A DNA stretch of 7,519 nt. Origin: Candidatus Blautia intestinipullorum (GTDB lineage: Bacteria > Bacillota > Clostridia > Lachnospirales > Lachnospiraceae). Both the position numbers and the translations under genes were made by a program. The stretch is from positions 1 through 7,519 of the forward strand of contig DWVA01000103.1 of the NCBI GenBank assembly GCA_019120475.1. Direction: 5' to 3'. The notes under the pieces were generated by a model. The model searched no databases and was not told where the DNA came from. It was given only the letters and a program-made list of their open reading frames with translations. This document shows positions 5,706-7,519 of this stretch, piece after piece. Every line of letters starts with the position of its first letter. Within the stretch, counting starts at the first letter, position 1.

Positions 5706-7373
5706 ATGGAGCAGGAAACGGCAAAAGTAACGATAGACGGGGTGACGGAAGAATATCCTGTAGGAACCAGCTACGCGGACATTGTGAAAAAATACCAGAC
5801 GGACGGGAAGGCGCCTGTCATCCTTGTGACAGTAAACGGAAAGCTCAGAGAGCTTCACAAAAAACTGAAAAAGGACTGCACTATAGAATTTGTGACGACC
5901 AGAGATCCCATCGGACACAAAACATATAAGCGCAGTGCCTGTCTGATCCTTCTGAAAGCGATCTATGACGTAGGCGGATATCACAACATAGATAAAGTGA
6001 TCATCCATTATTCTGTGGGCTCCGGGTATTATTTTACCATGGAGGGAAAAATTGACCTTGACCAGAAATTTCTGGATCAGGTAAAGGAGCAGATGAAAGA
6101 TATTGTGAGAGCGGAAATCCCGATCATTAAACGTTCCGTAGGTACGGACGAGGCGATTGCCCGTTTTCATAAACACCGGATGTACGATAAGGAGAAGCTG
6201 TTCCGTTACCGCAGGGTGTCCAGGGTGAACCTTTACAGCATCGGAGAGTACGAAGATTATTTCTACGGGTTTATGGCAAACCATTCCGGATATATCAAAT
6301 ATTTTGATCTGAAGCTTTACGACGACGGATTTGTGCTGGAGCTTCCGGAGAGCAGCGCCCCGGATGTGATCCCGCCTTTCGCTCCGGAAGAAAAGATATT
6401 CCGTGTGCAGAAGGAATCCAAGGAATGGGGAGAAAAAATGGATATTTCCTGTGTGGGAGAGCTGAACGACCGCATTACCCGGGAGGGGATCCGCAGCATT
6501 CTTCTGGTTCAGGAAGCTCTTCATGAGGCCAGGATCTCCAGCATTGCGGAACAGATCAAAGCTGCCGGAAACAAAAAGTTCGTTATGATCGCCGGCCCTT
6601 CTTCCTCCGGGAAAACCACTTTTTCCCACAGGCTTTCTATTCAGCTTATGGCTCATGGGATGAAGCCCCATCCTATTGCGGTGGATAATTATTTTGTCAA
6701 CAGAGACAAGACGCCTCTGGACGAATTCGGGGAGAAAAATTACGAATGTCTGGAGGCTATCGACGTAGAACAATTTAACAAGGATATGCTGGCGCTTCTG
6801 AGAGGCGAGAAAGTAGAACTTCCGGTGTTTAATTTCAAAACGGGGATGAGGGAATACAGAGGCGATTTCCTTCAGCTTGGAAAAGAGGACGTTCTGGTGA
6901 TCGAAGGGATCCATGGACTGAATGACAAACTCAGTTACGCCCTTCCTATAGAGAACAAATTCAAAATCTATATCAGCGCCCTGACCCAGCTTTCCATTGA
7001 CGAGCATAACCGGATTCCCACAACAGACGGCAGATTGATCAGAAGGATCGTCCGGGACGCCAGAACCAGGGGGATTTCCGCAAAGGAAACCATTGCGCGC
7101 TGGCCTTCTGTAAGAAGAGGGGAGGAAGAAAATATTTTTCCTTTCCAGGAGCAGGCGGATGTGATGTTTAATTCCGCCCTTGTCTATGAGCTGGCCTGCC
7201 TGAAACTGTACGCGGAACCGCTGCTTTTCAGTATCGGCAAAAAGGAGCCGGAATATGTGGAGGCAAAAAGGCTCCTGAAGTTTTTTGATTATTTTGTGGC
7301 GGTACCCAGCGAGGAAGTGCCTCATAACTCCATTCTTAGAGAGTTTGTGGGAGGAAGCTGTTTCGACGTGTGA
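5706..7373 (+). CDS. TGS-domain nucleoside kinase (uridine kinase-like)
   Basis: A 555-residue fusion. Residues 1-65 resemble a TGS ubiquitin-like domain. Residues 70-215 resemble the second N-terminal (editing, SAD-type) domain of threonyl-tRNA synthetase, recognisable from VGSGYYF (104-110) and LYSIGEYEDYFYG (176-188). Residues 290-500 are a P-loop kinase of the uridine kinase/phosphoribulokinase class: Walker A GPSSSGKTT (297-305), VDNYF with D327, VIEGIHGLND (398-407) and an arginine-rich lid RLIRRIVRDARTRG (443-456). The kinase half probably phosphorylates a nucleoside with ATP or GTP in the cytosol; the substrate is not evident. The synthetase-like half lacks the four editing residues (R76, L80, F186 and M190 at those places), so it is probably a binding or regulatory module. 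It lies 28 bases after the Nif3-like gene, last in the operon. Such fusions are common in clostridia, usually annotated 'nucleoside kinase'. Confidence 0.88.
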   Translation: MEQETAKVTIDGVTEEYPVGTSYADIVKKYQTDGKAPVILVTVNGKLRELHKKLKKDCTIEFVTTRDPIGHKTYKRSACLILLKAIYDVGGYHNIDKVIIHYSVGSGYYFTMEGKIDLDQKFLDQVKEQMKDIVRAEIPIIKRSVGTDEAIARFHKHRMYDKEKLFRYRRVSRVNLYSIGEYEDYFYGFMANHSGYIKYFDLKLYDDGFVLELPESSAPDVIPPFAPEEKIFRVQKESKEWGEKMDISCVGELNDRITREGIRSILLVQEALHEARISSIAEQIKAAGNKKFVMIAGPSSSGKTTFSHRLSIQLMAHGMKPHPIAVDNYFVNRDKTPLDEFGEKNYECLEAIDVEQFNKDMLALLRGEKVELPVFNFKTGMREYRGDFLQLGKEDVLVIEGIHGLNDKLSYALPIENKFKIYISALTQLSIDEHNRIPTTDGRLIRRIVRDARTRGISAKETIARWPSVRRGEEENIFPFQEQADVMFNSALVYELACLKLYAEPLLFSIGKKEPEYVEAKRLLKFFDYFVAVPSEEVPHNSILREFVGGSCFDV

Positions 7374-7406
7374 CCTAAGAATTTTTATACAAAAGGAGAT
7401 TAGTTC

Positions 7407-7435
7407 TTTACTTAAAAATAAATCCATGCTAGAAT
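7407..7435 (+). promoter_or_regulatory. Vegetative (sigma-A) promoter of rnpB
   Basis: TTTACT (7407-7412, four of six consensus bases), a 17-base spacer and TAGAAT (7430-7435, five of six) form a well-spaced promoter. TGC at 7427-7429 makes it an extended -10 promoter, common in Firmicutes. The start point should fall at about 7441-7443, right where RNase P RNA is expected to begin. The AT-rich gap 7374-7406 upstream shows no convincing terminator, so some read-through from the kinase gene is possible. Confidence 0.8.
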
Positions 7436-7441
7436 AGCATT

Positions 7442-7519
7442 TGCGCAACCAGGACAGGTGATCGCGGCTGCACAGACGAAAGGGTGCAGACGAGGAAAGT
7501 CCGGGCTTCACAGGGCAGG
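7442..7519 (+). ncRNA. rnpB: RNase P RNA, type A, 5' part only (cut by window end)
   Basis: Catalytic RNA of ribonuclease P, which removes 5' leaders from precursor tRNAs. The strongest sign is the conserved block GAGGAAAGTCCGGGC (7492-7506), followed by TTCACAGGGCAGG to the window end; this is the P4 5' strand and CR-I region of bacterial RNase P. The GTCCGGGC..AGGGCAGG version is type A, as in E. coli and many clostridia, rather than the Bacillus type B. Before it, CTGCAC (7468-7473) pairs with GTGCAG (7484-7489) around a 10-base loop, matching helix P3. The 5' end is inferred from the promoter and could be off by a few bases. The partner strands of P1, P2 and P4 lie beyond the window. Confidence 0.95.

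Noticed and set aside
7391..7438. Strong Shine-Dalgarno-like AAAAGGAGAT after the kinase stop, suggesting a further small gene
   Set aside because: The next ATG (7426) opens only three codons before TAG, and the stretch is occupied by the rnpB promoter. No coding frame follows.
5583..7511. 642-codon open frame on the minus strand opposite the nucleoside kinase gene
   Set aside because: It lies fully across a well-supported plus-strand gene and the rnpB promoter, shows no recognisable domain and is rich in His, Phe and Leu as antisense frames often are. The openness comes from codon choice in the real gene.

Overview
The window is a compact, entirely plus-strand housekeeping operon from a low-to-mid GC Firmicute. 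It is most likely a clostridium of the Lachnospiraceae type. Three things suggest this: the gene order dGTPase - dnaG - rpoD - trmK - Nif3-like - TGS-type nucleoside kinase, a type A (not Bacillus type B) RNase P RNA immediately downstream, and purine-rich AGGAGG ribosome sites before most genes. The assignment rests on gene order and protein character read by eye, not on a database search.

Layout. Positions 1-33 are the tail of an upstream unit, which ends at a strong intrinsic terminator (34-68). A short AT-rich stretch with a T7-G-A7 palindrome follows. Then comes a promoter (112-140) that matches the sporulation/stationary-phase sigma-H consensus better than the vegetative one. Six genes follow with little or no space between them: dGTPase (183-1190), primase dnaG (1211-3007), primary sigma factor rpoD/sigA (3047-4171), tRNA m1A22 methyltransferase trmK (4183-4905), Nif3-like metal protein (4892-5677, overlapping trmK by 14 bases) and a fused TGS/P-loop nucleoside kinase (5706-7373). 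No terminator is visible between any of them. A well-formed vegetative promoter with an extended -10 (7407-7435) then starts rnpB, whose first ~78 bases are in the window before it is cut off.

How the genes fit together. This is the clostridial version of the classical macromolecular synthesis operon: primase (replication initiation) and primary sigma factor (transcription initiation) are made from one message. A dNTP-hydrolysing enzyme at the front could tune DNA precursor pools. A tRNA modification enzyme and a nucleoside salvage-type kinase follow. RNase P RNA, needed for tRNA 5' maturation, sits next door under its own promoter.

I found no mobile element, CRISPR array or defence or toxin system, and nothing that looks like a wholly new system. 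The points worth a second look are the sigma-H-like promoter at the head of the operon and the kinase, whose N-terminal half looks like a threonyl-tRNA synthetase TGS plus editing domain in which all four editing residues have been replaced. Long minus-strand open frames opposite dnaG/rpoD and the kinase are treated as shadows.
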